This document shows, piece after piece, positions 46,137 to 56,600 of a stretch of DNA of 64,000 bases. Both the position numbers and the translations under genes were made by a program. Every line of letters begins with the position of its first letter. Positions within the stretch are counted from its first letter, which is position 1. This DNA is from Pandoraea pnomenusa (GTDB taxonomy: Bacteria > Pseudomonadota > Gammaproteobacteria > Burkholderiales > Burkholderiaceae), in assembly GCF_000767615.3 (NCBI RefSeq), contig NZ_CP009553.3, positions 124,001 to 188,000 of the forward strand. Reading direction: 5' to 3'. Under the pieces are notes generated by a model. The model was not told the origin of the DNA. It worked only from the letters and a program-made list of their open reading frames with translations, and ran no database searches.

Positions 46137-48275
46137 ATGCGAAAGCAACAATCCGGGATCTTCCTGATCTCGGCGGCGATTGCCGTCGCCGTGCTGGGGG
46201 TGATGATTTCCTTCTGGGGCGTGCATCAGGCAAGGCAGATGCGTACCGAAAAGGCGGAGCGCATGGGCGAAGCGCTGAAGCTCATGGGCGACAAGGTGCA
46301 GAGCTTCGTGGTGGAGCATCACAACGCCATCGTGGCGTTGCTGGGCCCATCGGCAAAGCCGTTCACGGTCCGGGGCGTCACCTTTGAAAGGCGCCAGGAT
46401 TGGCTCGGCCGTCCCAGCATCGACAATCTGACGGCGAGCAGGCTGCTCACGGCCACCAACGCCACCGGCATGGGCACGCGCCCGCCGGGAAGCCGAGGCG
46501 AATACGGCATTCACGTGTATCTCGAATGCGACAAGACCACAAATGTGTGCAACATCGAAACGCTCACCTACATCGACACACCGATCTACAAGACTTACGG
46601 CACCGCTCCCGACTGGGACGCCGCGGCGGTCGCCGTGCGCAAGATCGGCGCACTGGGCGGCATTCAGCACGACGGAGGTCAGGTGTTCCGGTTCCTCGAT
46701 TCATCCGGTCAAACCGGGACCGTCGCGAGCCCGCTCGGAAAGCCGGGACTCATCGCGGTGCGCGGGGGCTATTCGACCAGTGCGATGGACGTTTACGTCC
46801 GGCGCGATGGCTCGACGATGCGGGGACCGCTCGATTTCGAAGAGAGGGACGCGCAGGGCGGGAGGGTCAAGCGGCACGACATTGTCGGCGTGGGCAAACT
46901 CGACGCGGAGCGACTCAGTGGCGCATCGTTGACTGCCAGCGCGGCGACCGTCAGTGGCCCGCTCGTCGCGAACTCGGCGACGCTTCAGGGCCAGCTCGAC
47001 ATGGGGGGCAATGGAGCGAACCATAGCATCGTGGGCGCGCAGGATATCAGTGGCACCGGCACGTTACGTATGGGCGCCATGGAACTCACCGGCCCGGCGG
47101 GCGCGCAAAGCCTGGTCGTGGGAGGACCTGCGAACGTCGGCGCGCGGCTGAGCGTGGCGGGGGATACCGTGCTGGAAGGGAAGCTGAGCGCGAAGAACGG
47201 CGCGAAGCTCGACGGGAAGCTCGAAATGTCGGGCAATGACATCGTCAAGGCCGACAAGGTCGAGGCCGACCTGTTCCGCTCGGCGAAGGGCGTGGTCGAG
47301 CTCAACGGCGCCAAGCAGCAGGGCGAGGAGTGCCACGTCTGGGGATTGACGCGCGACGCCGACGGCCGGCTGCTTTCGTGCCAGCGCAGTCGGCCGGGCA
47401 GCAACACGTGGCATTGGAAACTCGCGAGCACCCCCGGCAGCGTGACGGATGTGCCGACCTACATCGTCAAGGAGATCGAAAAACTCGTCCGGGTCGACGA
47501 CCACTGGAAAGTCACGCGCTATTCGCTGACGCCGTCGCGTGCGGGGCTGAGGTTGGGATCGGCGCTCTACTTCTACGTGGCGTCCCAATCCGACGCCACG
47601 CTGCTCGCATGCGCGGTCACCAATGTGGGGCGCGGTGGCGCGTCGATCCGGCCCGGCGCCAGTCAGGGCGAGTACATCGTGACGCAGTCGCCACGCGGCA
47701 CCGAGCAACTGGTGTGCCTGTCGAAAGGGGCGGGAACGCCGTACGTGCGCGAGAACGCCTGGTTCTGGCGCGGGTGGCCGACGATCGATGTTCACGGTAG
47801 CGTCGTGAAGAGCGGCTTCTGGTCCGTGCGCGATTTCGTTTCCAAACTGCCATCGATTCATCGCGACGTTCGAAAGCCGGACAAGATCCTGAAGGACACC
47901 GACACGGGGTTTGCCCGCGAGTTGAAGCAGTTGTTCGACACGTTCGGTACGTGGGCATCCGCCGGCGATCTCAATGCGCCGATCGCGCAGGGTGGCATGG
48001 GCTTTTACCGCTATACGACCCGACACCTCGGTGGAACGTCCGCGGTGCTCGTCAAGAATCCGAATGGCCCGGTGTCCTGCAAGATCAGGTCGGACTTCGC
48101 GGGCGCCTTTCTCGATCATTCGAGCGATACGATCCGGGTCGGCACACGCGCGGCGCACACCGCAGGTCCGGGCAGAACGCTCGCGGTCGACGTGCAATGT
48201 GCCTTCTCGCGCGCCAGCGATCTTCACAACAGTTCTTTCACGCCGTGCAGTCCAGGCACCTGTCCGCTTCCCTGA
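46137..48275 (+). CDS. PilV/shufflon-type adhesin-like protein
   Basis: This 712-residue protein has AAAGGAG before its ATG. It starts MRKQQSGIFLISAAIAVAVL, a prepilin-like or membrane-anchor N-terminus without the usual Glu5, followed by a charged helix. The N-terminal 430 residues resemble the constant region of R64-type PilV tip adhesins: LIAVRGGYSTSAMDVYVRRD and GSTMRGPL, then Gly-rich beta-repeat segments, then ECHVWGLTRDADGRLLSCQ. The C-terminal 270 residues have no family I recognise and end in a Cys-rich tail. No pil genes, recombinase or shufflon repeats are nearby. It is bounded by terminators on both sides, so it is its own transcription unit. Confidence 0.75.
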   Translation: MRKQQSGIFLISAAIAVAVLGVMISFWGVHQARQMRTEKAERMGEALKLMGDKVQSFVVEHHNAIVALLGPSAKPFTVRGVTFERRQDWLGRPSIDNLTASRLLTATNATGMGTRPPGSRGEYGIHVYLECDKTTNVCNIETLTYIDTPIYKTYGTAPDWDAAAVAVRKIGALGGIQHDGGQVFRFLDSSGQTGTVASPLGKPGLIAVRGGYSTSAMDVYVRRDGSTMRGPLDFEERDAQGGRVKRHDIVGVGKLDAERLSGASLTASAATVSGPLVANSATLQGQLDMGGNGANHSIVGAQDISGTGTLRMGAMELTGPAGAQSLVVGGPANVGARLSVAGDTVLEGKLSAKNGAKLDGKLEMSGNDIVKADKVEADLFRSAKGVVELNGAKQQGEECHVWGLTRDADGRLLSCQRSRPGSNTWHWKLASTPGSVTDVPTYIVKEIEKLVRVDDHWKVTRYSLTPSRAGLRLGSALYFYVASQSDATLLACAVTNVGRGGASIRPGASQGEYIVTQSPRGTEQLVCLSKGAGTPYVRENAWFWRGWPTIDVHGSVVKSGFWSVRDFVSKLPSIHRDVRKPDKILKDTDTGFARELKQLFDTFGTWASAGDLNAPIAQGGMGFYRYTTRHLGGTSAVLVKNPNGPVSCKIRSDFAGAFLDHSSDTIRVGTRAAHTAGPGRTLAVDVQCAFSRASDLHNSSFTPCSPGTCPLP

Positions 48276-48451
48276 TGGCGGCGCTCGCCTTGCACCGGTA
48301 TGCGTGCACCCCCGCCGATCCACGCCCTCACACGCCCTCACACGTCCTCCGCAAACTTCCGAGCCCGGAACATCGCGGCTTTGCGACGCGTCACGCCACC
48401 GTCACATCCGGGCGATATGCTCTGCGGCGATGTCTCCTTGCCTTGTCTTTG

Positions 48452-48483
48452 AGCCGCCCGGCGATCGCCGAGCGGCTTTTTTT
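48452..48483 (+). terminator. Intrinsic terminator after the PilV-like gene
   Basis: AGCCGC (48452-48457) pairs with GCGGCT (48472-48477) and an inner GGCG pairs with CGCC, followed by a run of seven T. It lies in the 349-bp gap 48276-48624, which holds no other feature that I can support. Confidence 0.88.
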
Positions 48484-48624
48484 ATTGGCGCGCGTCCGAA
48501 CCTGCATAGGAATCGACGCAAAGTGCAGCGGCAAACTGTCGCAATGGCCCAATCCTTGAGATTCTCCGTCCCTCGCCTCTCATTTCAGAGGGGTGATGCA
48601 CGATTGCGACAGGAGACGACTGAC

Positions 48625-50040
48625 ATGGAAAGCTGGGTTAAATCGATGGTGGATGCCGTCGGCGGGGTGCTGTCGGGCTACCCCCTGGTGATCGCCTTGC
48701 TCGGCGCGGGCCTTTACTTCACCGTGCGGTTCGGCGGCATACAGATCCGGGCGTTCGCGCATAGCGTTCGCCTGTTGCGAACCTCGGGTGACATTTCCGG
48801 CATATCGCCGTTTCAGGCATTCGCCACGGGGCTGGCCAGCCGCGTCGGCACCGGCAATATCGCGGGCGTGGCCGTGGCGCTGACCATCGGCGGTCCGGGC
48901 GCCATCTTCTGGATGTGGATGACGGCATTGCTTGGCATGGCGTCGGCCTTTGTCGAATCGACGCTTGCGCAGATCTTCAAGGTTGCGCATCGGGACAACA
49001 CGTTCCGTGGTGGCCCCGCCTACTACATTCAGCTCGGTCTCGGCTCACGCAAGTTCGGCGTCGTTTTCGCCGTCGCGCTGTTGTTCACGTTTGGCTTCGC
49101 CCTCAACTCGGTGCAATCGCACTCCATCGCGGAGGCGCTCGAAGCGTCGTTCGGCTGGGAGCGGCAGTGGATCGGCATCGCGTTGGTCCTGCTGACCGCG
49201 CCGATCATCTATGGGGGTGTGCGGCGTGTGGCGCGCGTGGCCCAATGGATCGTTCCGGTCATGGCGGTAGCGTATCTCGGGCTTGCGGTGTTCGTTTGCC
49301 TCGCGAATCTGCACGAGTTTCCCGGCATGATCGCGTTGATCTGGCGCCATGCCTTCGGGCTGGAGCCCGCGGCGGGTGGTATCGCCGGGTATGCCGTCGG
49401 TCAGGCGGTGCTGATGGGGGTGAAGCGGGGGCTCTTCTCCAACGAGGCCGGCATGGGCAGTGCGCCAAACGCGGCGGCGGTCGCCACCACGCGGCATCCG
49501 GTTCAGCAAGGGCTCATGCAGATGCTCGGCGTGTGCTTCGACACCATCGTCGTTTGCTCGGCGACGGCATTCATGATCCTGCTCTCGGGAGAGTTCATGC
49601 CCGGCGCGGCGCCGGAAGGCGCGGTGCTCACACAGCGCGCGCTGGCCGCGCACTTCGGCGACTGGGCGGTGACCTTCACCGGCCTGACGGTATTCTTCCT
49701 GGCGTATTCCAGCGTGCTCGGCAACTACGCGTACGCGGAAGTGAACATGGACTACATGACGCAGCGACGCTGGTGCCTGCATGTCTTTCGAGCGCTGGTA
49801 CTGGCGGCGGTGATGCTCGGTTCCATCGCGAGCCTGCCGCTGGTGTGGAGTTTCGCCGACGTCGGTACGGCGTTGATGGCGTTCATCAACCTGATCGCCA
49901 TTGCCTTGCTGACCCGATACGCGGTGCTCGCATGGCATGACTATCGGAAACAGCGCAAAGCCGGTGTCGCCGAACCGGTATTCACGCGCGACGTGCTGCC
50001 ACCCGAGTTGCGCGAACGCCTGCCGAAGGACGTCTGGTAA
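48625..50040 (+). CDS. AgcS-type alanine/glycine:cation symporter
   Basis: The ATG at 48625, preceded by AGGAGA, gives 471 residues. This is a multi-pass inner-membrane protein that imports alanine, glycine or a related amino acid with sodium or protons. Family signatures include GLYFTVRFGGIQIRAFAHSV, then FQAFATGLASRVGTGNIAGV, GGPGAIFWMWMTALLGMASA, then FRGGPAYYIQ and KRGLFSNEAGMGSAPNAAAV. About ten hydrophobic helices are visible. It stands alone but sits near the glycine and serine catabolic genes. Confidence 0.93.
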   Translation: MESWVKSMVDAVGGVLSGYPLVIALLGAGLYFTVRFGGIQIRAFAHSVRLLRTSGDISGISPFQAFATGLASRVGTGNIAGVAVALTIGGPGAIFWMWMTALLGMASAFVESTLAQIFKVAHRDNTFRGGPAYYIQLGLGSRKFGVVFAVALLFTFGFALNSVQSHSIAEALEASFGWERQWIGIALVLLTAPIIYGGVRRVARVAQWIVPVMAVAYLGLAVFVCLANLHEFPGMIALIWRHAFGLEPAAGGIAGYAVGQAVLMGVKRGLFSNEAGMGSAPNAAAVATTRHPVQQGLMQMLGVCFDTIVVCSATAFMILLSGEFMPGAAPEGAVLTQRALAAHFGDWAVTFTGLTVFFLAYSSVLGNYAYAEVNMDYMTQRRWCLHVFRALVLAAVMLGSIASLPLVWSFADVGTALMAFINLIAIALLTRYAVLAWHDYRKQRKAGVAEPVFTRDVLPPELRERLPKDVW

Positions 50041-50110
50041 CGTGCGCCGCGCGATGCCGCGATGACGTCGCCCGGAAAGCGGGAATCCGGCAAACGCGGA
50101 ATTCAAAAGC

Positions 50111-50140
50111 AAGGGCCGGTGAGACGACTCACCGGCCCTT
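50111..50140. terminator. Bidirectional terminator between agcS and the livK-like gene
   Basis: AAGGGCCGGTGAG (50111-50123) pairs perfectly over 13 bases with CTCACCGGCCCTT (50128-50140) around an ACGA loop. It lies between the two convergent genes. Confidence 0.88.
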
Positions 50141-50173
50141 GGCGTTTGCGACTAATGAGCCGTCGTCAAACGG

Positions 50174-51316
50174 TCACTTGCCGCCGACCGTCTCGAGTAC
50201 GGTCCACTTGCCGTCGACCACCTTGTAGAGCGTGATCGAGCCGTACTTCAGATCGCCCACCTTGTCGTAAGCCAGCTCACGCGTGGTCACGCCGGGCATG
50301 CTCGTCTTGGCCAGCGCCGGCAGGTACTTCGCCGGGTCGGTCGAGTTGGCCTTCTTCATGGCGGACATCATGGCCATGGCACCGTCATAGGCGTAGGGCG
50401 AGTAGGTTTCCGGGGCCGAGCCGAACTTCGCCTTGTAGCGCTGTTCGTAAGCGGTGCCGCCGGGCATCTTGTCGAGCGGCAGGCCGGCGAGCGAGACAAC
50501 CGAGCCGTTGGCGGCGTCGCCGGCAATCTTCAGGAACGCATCCGACTTGACCATCTCGCCGGCCATCAGCGTGCTCTTCATGCCCAGCTCGCGCATCTGC
50601 TTGGCGAGCGGGCCAGCCTGGGCGTCGGCGCCGCCGTAGAAGACCATGTCCGGATTGGCGCGCTTGAGGTTGGTCAGGATCGCGCGGAAATCCACGGCCT
50701 TGTCGTTGGCGTACTCGCGGCGCACGATCTTGCCACCGGCTGCCTTCGCCGCTTTCTCGAACTCGTCGGCCAGGCCCTGGCCGTAGGCGGTGCGATCGTC
50801 GACGATCGCGATGTTCTTGAAGCCCAGCTTCTTGACCGCGAACGTGCCCACCACCGACCCCTGCTGGATGTCCGAGGTCATCATGCGGAAGGTCGTCTTG
50901 AAACCCTGCTTCGTGTATTCCGGCGCGGTCGCCATGGCGATTTCCGGGATACCGGCGCCGGCGTAGATGCGCGATGCCGGGATCGTGGTGCCCGAGTTGA
51001 AATGGCCGAGCATGCCCTTGATGCCCGAGTCGACCAATTTCTGCGCAACCAGCGAACCCTGACGCGGATCCGCCTGATCGTCCTCGGACTGCAACACGAA
51101 CTTCACCGGCTTGCCTTCGATGGTCGGCTTGGTGGCGTTGTACTCGTCAACGGCCATCTGGATGCCGTTCTGCATGTCCTTGCCGTAGTGCGCCTGGGCG
51201 CCCGTGAGCGGTGCGGCAAAACCCAGCTTCACTTCCTGCGCCTGTTGTGCGCCGGCGGTACCGAACGCGAGCAGTCCCGCCACTGCGACTGCGCTGAGCG
51301 TAAGCTTCGATTGCAT
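50174..51316 (-). CDS. LivK-type branched-chain amino acid ABC binding protein
   Basis: The ATG at 51316, with AAGGAGAGGG before it, gives 380 residues. A signal peptide (LTLSAVAVAGLLAFGTAGAQ) precedes a periplasmic type I binding protein: VKLGFAAPLTGAQAHYGKDM, QNGIQMAVDEYNATKPTIEG, then LVAQKLVDSGIKGMLGHFNS and MVFYGGADAQAGPLAKQMRE. This is the Leu/Ile/Val or related amino-acid group. No livHMGF genes lie nearby, so it must work with a transporter encoded elsewhere. Confidence 0.93.
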   Translation of the reverse strand: MQSKLTLSAVAVAGLLAFGTAGAQQAQEVKLGFAAPLTGAQAHYGKDMQNGIQMAVDEYNATKPTIEGKPVKFVLQSEDDQADPRQGSLVAQKLVDSGIKGMLGHFNSGTTIPASRIYAGAGIPEIAMATAPEYTKQGFKTTFRMMTSDIQQGSVVGTFAVKKLGFKNIAIVDDRTAYGQGLADEFEKAAKAAGGKIVRREYANDKAVDFRAILTNLKRANPDMVFYGGADAQAGPLAKQMRELGMKSTLMAGEMVKSDAFLKIAGDAANGSVVSLAGLPLDKMPGGTAYEQRYKAKFGSAPETYSPYAYDGAMAMMSAMKKANSTDPAKYLPALAKTSMPGVTTRELAYDKVGDLKYGSITLYKVVDGKWTVLETVGGK

Positions 51317-51524
51317 CAACCCTCTCCTTGCATGTGTATGTCGTTGAGTGGCGCGCCTGCGGGATCGCCGCGGCGCACCTTTCTTGGAATGCCATCGGCA
51401 CAGGACCGGTCGATCCTGGACGGCATGCATCGCAATCAAACGCATAATGCGTCCGACGCGGCAGTATTGGATGGCTGCGCGCGCCGGTCAAGAGGGACAT
51501 TTGCCGATAGAAGGTGCTACCGGG

Positions 51525-53069
51525 TTATGGCGTGGGTTGCGCCGTGGGCGCGTCGGTGCTACCCGGGATGACGGGGGCGCCGTCGCGGATCTGGCGCAGG
51601 ACGGCTTCGGCCGCTTCGAAACGGGCGAGAACGTCGGCGGACGGCGCCCGGCCGAGACGACTCACGACCACGAGCGCCAGACCGCCGAGGACGAAGCCGG
51701 GCACGATTTCGTACAGTTCGAACCAGGCGAACTGTTTCCAGATGAGCACCGTGGCGGCACCCACCACGATGCCCGCCAGCGCGCCGTTGCGTGTGACGCG
51801 GGGCCAGAGCAGGGTGGCCAGCACCAGCGGACCGAACGCCGCGCCGAAGCCGGCCCAGGCGTAGCTCACCATGCCCAGCACCCGGCTGTTCGGGTCGAGC
51901 GCCAGCAATACCGCGACGACCGCCACGGCCAGCACCATCGCGCGCCCGATCCACACGAGACGGCGTTGGCTGACCGGCCCGCGCGCAAACGTCTTGTAAA
52001 GGTCCTCCGTCAGCGCGCTCGCGCAGACGAGCAACTGGCACGACAGCGTGCTCATCACCGCCGCCAGAATCGCGGCGAGCAGAATGCCGGCGAGCCACGG
52101 CGTGAACAACTGGGTGGTCAATGCCATGAAGATCGTTTCCGGATTGGCGGCCACCCCGTCGCCGATCAGCGGACGCGCGCTATAGAACGCCAGGCCGAAG
52201 AAGCCCACCGCCACGGCGCCGGCCAGGCAAAGCGTCATCCAGGTCATGCAGATGCGTCGCGCCTGCGGGATCGCGGCGGCCGAGCGCGCGGCCATGAAGC
52301 GCACGAGAATATGCGGCTGGCCGAAATAACCGAGGCCCCATGCGAGCATCGAGATCACGCCGACGGGGGCGAGCTCCCCGAACCAGTCGGTGTGCGCGGG
52401 GTGAACCGCCGTCACGGCGGAGATCGCCGCGGCCGGGCCGCCGTCGATGGTGATCACGGCAATCGGCGTGACCACCAGCGCGGCGAACATCAACGAGGCT
52501 TGCACGGTGTCGGTCCAGCTCACCGCGAGAAAGCCGCCGATGAACACGTACGCGATGGTCGCCACGGCGCCGATCCACAGCGCTGTGCGGTAGTCGAGTC
52601 CGAACATCGTCTCGAACAGGCGCGCTCCGGCCACCACGCCGGAGGCGCAGTAAATCGTGAAGAAGATGAGGATCACGAGCGCCGTGACAATGCGCAGCAC
52701 ATGGCTGCTGTCGCCAAAGCGCTGCGTCAGGTATTCGGGCAATGTCAGGGCGTTGCCGCAAACCTCGGTGTGCACGCGCAGCCGCGCGGCGACCAGATGC
52801 CAGTTCGCCCATGCGCCCACGGCGAGGCCGACAGCGATCCAGACGCCCGACAGGCCACCGACGTAGATGGCGCCCGGCAGCCCAAGCAGCAGCCAGCCGC
52901 TCATGTCGGACGCCCCTGCGGAGAGCGCGGTGACGAAGCTGCCGAGGCGGCGTCCACCGAGGATGTAGTCGGAGAGATTGTTGGTGGACCGGTAACCGAG
53001 CCACCCGATCACCAGCATGAGCAGCAAATAGACGGTGAATGACACCGCAGTGGGATTCCACAGGGACAT
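51525..53069 (-). CDS. putP: Sodium/proline symporter PutP
   Basis: The ATG at 53069, with AAGGAGG before it, gives 514 residues with about 13 membrane helices. PutP imports proline with sodium. Signatures are YRSTNNLSDYILGGRRLGSF, ALSAGASDMSGWLLLGLPGA and FIGGFLAVSWTDTVQASLMF, then LAAILAAVMSTLSCQLLVCA, the sodium-solute symporter motif near residue 335. It sits downstream of putA in the same direction, 609 bases apart, so the two may be co-regulated but look like separate units. Confidence 0.95.
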   Translation of the reverse strand: MSLWNPTAVSFTVYLLLMLVIGWLGYRSTNNLSDYILGGRRLGSFVTALSAGASDMSGWLLLGLPGAIYVGGLSGVWIAVGLAVGAWANWHLVAARLRVHTEVCGNALTLPEYLTQRFGDSSHVLRIVTALVILIFFTIYCASGVVAGARLFETMFGLDYRTALWIGAVATIAYVFIGGFLAVSWTDTVQASLMFAALVVTPIAVITIDGGPAAAISAVTAVHPAHTDWFGELAPVGVISMLAWGLGYFGQPHILVRFMAARSAAAIPQARRICMTWMTLCLAGAVAVGFFGLAFYSARPLIGDGVAANPETIFMALTTQLFTPWLAGILLAAILAAVMSTLSCQLLVCASALTEDLYKTFARGPVSQRRLVWIGRAMVLAVAVVAVLLALDPNSRVLGMVSYAWAGFGAAFGPLVLATLLWPRVTRNGALAGIVVGAATVLIWKQFAWFELYEIVPGFVLGGLALVVVSRLGRAPSADVLARFEAAEAVLRQIRDGAPVIPGSTDAPTAQPTP

Positions 53070-53380
53070 GTAGCCTCCTTGAGCGGCGGTGCGGTGCGCG
53101 TCGGACGCCGATCTCCCGGCATGACGAAAGGGGCGACAACGCGCAACGACGACCGCGGTGGCCGGCGATACGTGTCGCCGGCACGGGTTGACCGCCCGAA
53201 GGCGGTGAGACGCGTTTATATGTCGGGGGCGGGCGCGACGATACCGTGAAAGCGCTCAGCGTGCGGGGCTACGGTAAATGCGGTCCAACGTGAACCGCGG
53301 GGAAGGTGCGGCGACCCGTCAGATATCGAGCGGACCGGCGATGGGGCCGGGAAGCGTTGGTGTGAGGTGAGCCGAGGCAG

Positions 53381-53410
53381 GACGAAGCACGACGAAGCAA
53401 GACGAAGCAG
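53381..53410. repeat. 10-bp direct repeat between putA and putP
   Basis: GACGAAGCAC, GACGAAGCAA and GACGAAGCAG follow one another, then a diverged GACGAGGTGT. The copies differ only in the last base. The period of 10 bases is close to one helical turn. Confidence 0.8.
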
Positions 53411-53507
53411 GACGAGGTGTGGCCCTGGCGGCCGAGTGGCGTCACACCGCGGTGACGGGTCGTGGGACGTGATCAGCGACGGCGAATGACCGCGTCTCAT
53501 GTGAAAC

Positions 53508-53544
53508 GGCCGCGCATGCTCGTCAACATCGAGCCTGCGCGGCC
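53508..53544 (-). terminator. Long hairpin downstream of putA
   Basis: A 15-base arm at 53508-53522 and its partner at 53530-53544 pair at 14 of 15 positions around a 7-base loop. It lies 135 bases after the putA stop codon on the minus strand. The following sequence (GTTTCAC) has only a short T run, so it may be a terminator or an mRNA-stabilising hairpin. Confidence 0.55.
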
Positions 53545-53678
53545 GCCAGGCGCGTATTGCGCGCGCCGCAGACGCGATCGGTCGTTGGGCGCGCGCTGCC
53601 GGATTTAGGACGAATCTGGCGAGATTCGTACGCGAATCCGATGTCGCGCGCGCCGGGCCACCGACCCGCGGCGCTGGC

Positions 53679-56600
53679 TCAGCCGATGGTCATGAGGTTG
53701 GCGTTGCCACCCGCGGCCGCCGTGTTCACCGACACCGAGCGTTCGCACAGCAGACGCTCCAGCGAGTAGTCGTCGCCCGCCGAGAGGGCTTCGGGCGAGA
53801 GGCCTTGCGTCGAGAGAATCGGACCGTTGCGCGTGGCGATGCGGCGGTTCAGCGCGAGCAATTCGTCGCTGTCGCCTTCGAACAGCACGGCGGCGAGCGA
53901 TGGTTCGCCGGCCGCGTCGGTCCCGGCGGCCAGCACCGAGGCGCGCGCCTTGAGCGTGTCGGGCAGCGCACTCACCAGCTCACGCGCGGCGGGGCTGTCC
54001 GCGAAGACCGCCGTGTTGCCCGTTGCCAGCACGGCAGCCAGTTGCGTGCGGGCGCCCAGCGGCGTGGCGGCCACGCACAGCACCGGACCGCGCGGCGCCA
54101 GTCCGTACGTGTTGCGCTCGCCGGTCGGCCCCGGCAGCACGGCCGTGGCGTCGAGCGCCGAGGTGGCCAGATAGCGATCCACGCGATCGATCGCGGCGGC
54201 GCTGTCCGACTGACGATGCAGCCAGTCGCGATAGCTCACCAGCGGCGAGAGGGCGGCGTCGTTGCGATTGAGCTCGGGAGCGAGCGCGGCCGGGCGCGTG
54301 GCGAGCAGGCGCGGCAGATACATCGGACCACCCGCTTTCGGACCTGTCCCAGACAGGCCTTCGCCGCCGAAGGGCTGCACGCCGACCACGGCGCCGATCA
54401 CGTTGCGGTTCACGTAGACGTTGCCGACGTGTGCACGCTCGGTCACGTAGGCGATGGTTTCGTCGATACGCGTGTGCACGCCGAACGTCAGGCCGTAGCC
54501 CGTGCCGTTGATCTGGTCGAGCAGCTTGTCGAGCTGGGCGCGCTTGAACCGGATCACGTGCAGCACCGGACCGAACACTTCGCGTTGCAGTGCCTTCAGA
54601 TCCGTGAGCTCGATGAGCGTGGGCGGCACGAACGTGCCGTGTCGTGCGGCTTCGGGCAACGGCAACTGTTCGACCGGGAAGCCCTTGGCGCGCATCTGCT
54701 CGATATGACGGTTGATGCCGCCCTGCGCTTCGGCGTCGATCACGGGGCCGACATCGATGGAGAGGCGATCCGGGTTGCCGATCGCCAGTTCCTGCATGGC
54801 GCCCTTGAGCATGTGCAGCGTCTTGTCGGCGATATCGTCCTGCAGGCACAGCACGCGCAGCGCCGAGCAGCGCTGGCCGGCCGAATCGAAGGCCGACGCG
54901 AGCACGTCGTACACGACCTGTTCAGGCAAGGCCGACGAGTCGACGATCATGGCGTTTTGCCCGCCGGTCTCGGCGATCAGCGGGATAGGACGGCCGTTGG
55001 CGTCGAGCCGCTCGGCCAGCGTGCGCGCGATGATGCGTGCGACTTCGGTCGAGCCGGTAAACATGACGGCCTTGGTCCGGGCGTCGGCCACCAGTGCGGC
55101 GCCGACGGTCTCACCCGTGCCGGGCAGCAGTTGGAGCGCGCCGGCCGGCACGCCGGCGGCCTGCATCAGGCGCACGGCCTCGGCCGCGATGAGCGGCGTT
55201 TGCTCGGCAGGCTTGGCGATGACCGGGTTGCCGGCGGCCAGCGCCGCGGCGACCTGACCGACGAAAATCGCGAGCGGGAAGTTCCACGGGCTGATACACA
55301 GCACCGGGCCCAGCGGGCGGTGCGTGTCATTCGAGAAGCCCTGACGGATCTGCGCCGCGTAGTAACGCAGGAAGTCGACCGCTTCGCGCACTTCGGCCAC
55401 GGCGTTCGGCAGCGACTTGCCGGCTTCGCGCACGCACAGTCCCATGAGCGTGGGCATATGGGCTTCGAGCAGGTCGGCCGAGCGCATCAGGCAGTCGGCG
55501 CGTTCCTCGACCGGCGTGGCCTGCCAGATCGGCGCGGCGGCCACGGCGTGGGCCAATGCGGCTTGCACGTCGTCCGAGGTCGCCTCGATCACCTGGCCGA
55601 CGGTGTCGCGCAGATCGGCCGGGTTGCGTACCGGACGCGGGGTGCCGGTCGTGCGTTCGCCATCGGCGAGCATCGGGGCGGCGCGCCACGGCGTGCCGGC
55701 GCTCGCGAGCAGCGCCGACGACAGCGAGGCGAGACGATGTTCGTTGGACAGATCGAAGCCCGACGAATTGGCGCGCGAGGTACCGTAAAGATCGCGCGGC
55801 AGCGGAATCTTCGCGTGCGGCGCCCCCAGCGGTTGCACCTTCTCGGCTTCCGTCACCGGATCGGCGATCAGTTCGTCGACGCTGACGGTCTCGTCGGCAA
55901 TGCGGTTCACGAACGACGTGTTGGCGCCGTTTTCCAGCAGACGGCGCACGAGGTAGGCGAGCAGCGTTTCATGCGTGCCGACCGGCGCATACACCCGGCA
56001 CGGCCGCGCGAGCTTGCCCGACGCGATGGGGCCGACGACTTCCTCGTACAGCGGCTCGCCCATGCCGTGCAGGCACTGGAATTCGTACTGGCCGGGGTAG
56101 TAGTTGTTGCCCGCGAGGTGATAGATGGCGGAGAGCGTGTAGGCGTTGTGCGTGGCGAACTGCGGGTAGATCGCATCCGGCACGGCGAGCAGCTTCTTCG
56201 CGCAGGCGAGGTACGACACGTCCGTGTAGATCTTGCGCGTGTACACCGGATAGCCTTCCAGGCCGTCGACTTGTGCGCGCTTGATTTCCGTATCCCAATA
56301 GGCGCCTTTGACCAGGCGCACCATGATGCGATGCCGGCTGCGCCGGGCGAGATCGATAATGAAGTCGATCACGAACGGGCAGCGCTTCTGATACGCCTGC
56401 ACCACGAAGCCGATGCCGTTCCAGCCGGCGAGTTCCGGGTCGAAGCAGAGCGCCTCGAGCAGGTCGAGCGAGATCTCGAGGCGGTCGGCCTCTTCGGCGT
56501 CGATGTTCAGGCCGATGTCATACGAGCGGGCCAGCTTGGCAAGCGACTGCACGCGCGGCAACAGTTCGGCAACGGTACGCTCGTGCTGGCTGCGCGAGTA

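Larger units (their letters stand above)
53070..53678. other. Intergenic region between putA and putP with hairpins and a short repeat
   Basis: This 609-bp gap holds no gene that I can support. It contains a 10-bp direct repeat GACGAAGCA(C/A/G) at 53381-53410, three copies plus a diverged fourth. It also has two adjacent hairpins in what would be the putP leader: GCCGGCGA/TCGCCGGC at 53161-53182 and ACCGCC/GGCGGT with a CGAA loop at 53191-53206. A longer hairpin near 53508-53544 may end putA transcription. The putP promoter should lie here, but no good match was found. Confidence 0.6.

Noticed and set aside
46137..48275. A shufflon (inverted repeats with a recombinase) at the PilV-like gene
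   Set aside because: I looked for repeated inverted sites and a site-specific recombinase near the 3' end and saw none. The gene appears to have a single fixed C-terminus.
53216..53500. A 94-codon minus-strand frame in the putA-putP gap
   Set aside because: Its Ser/Arg/Leu-rich product reflects the GACGAAGCA repeat read in antisense. No ribosome site or domain is visible.
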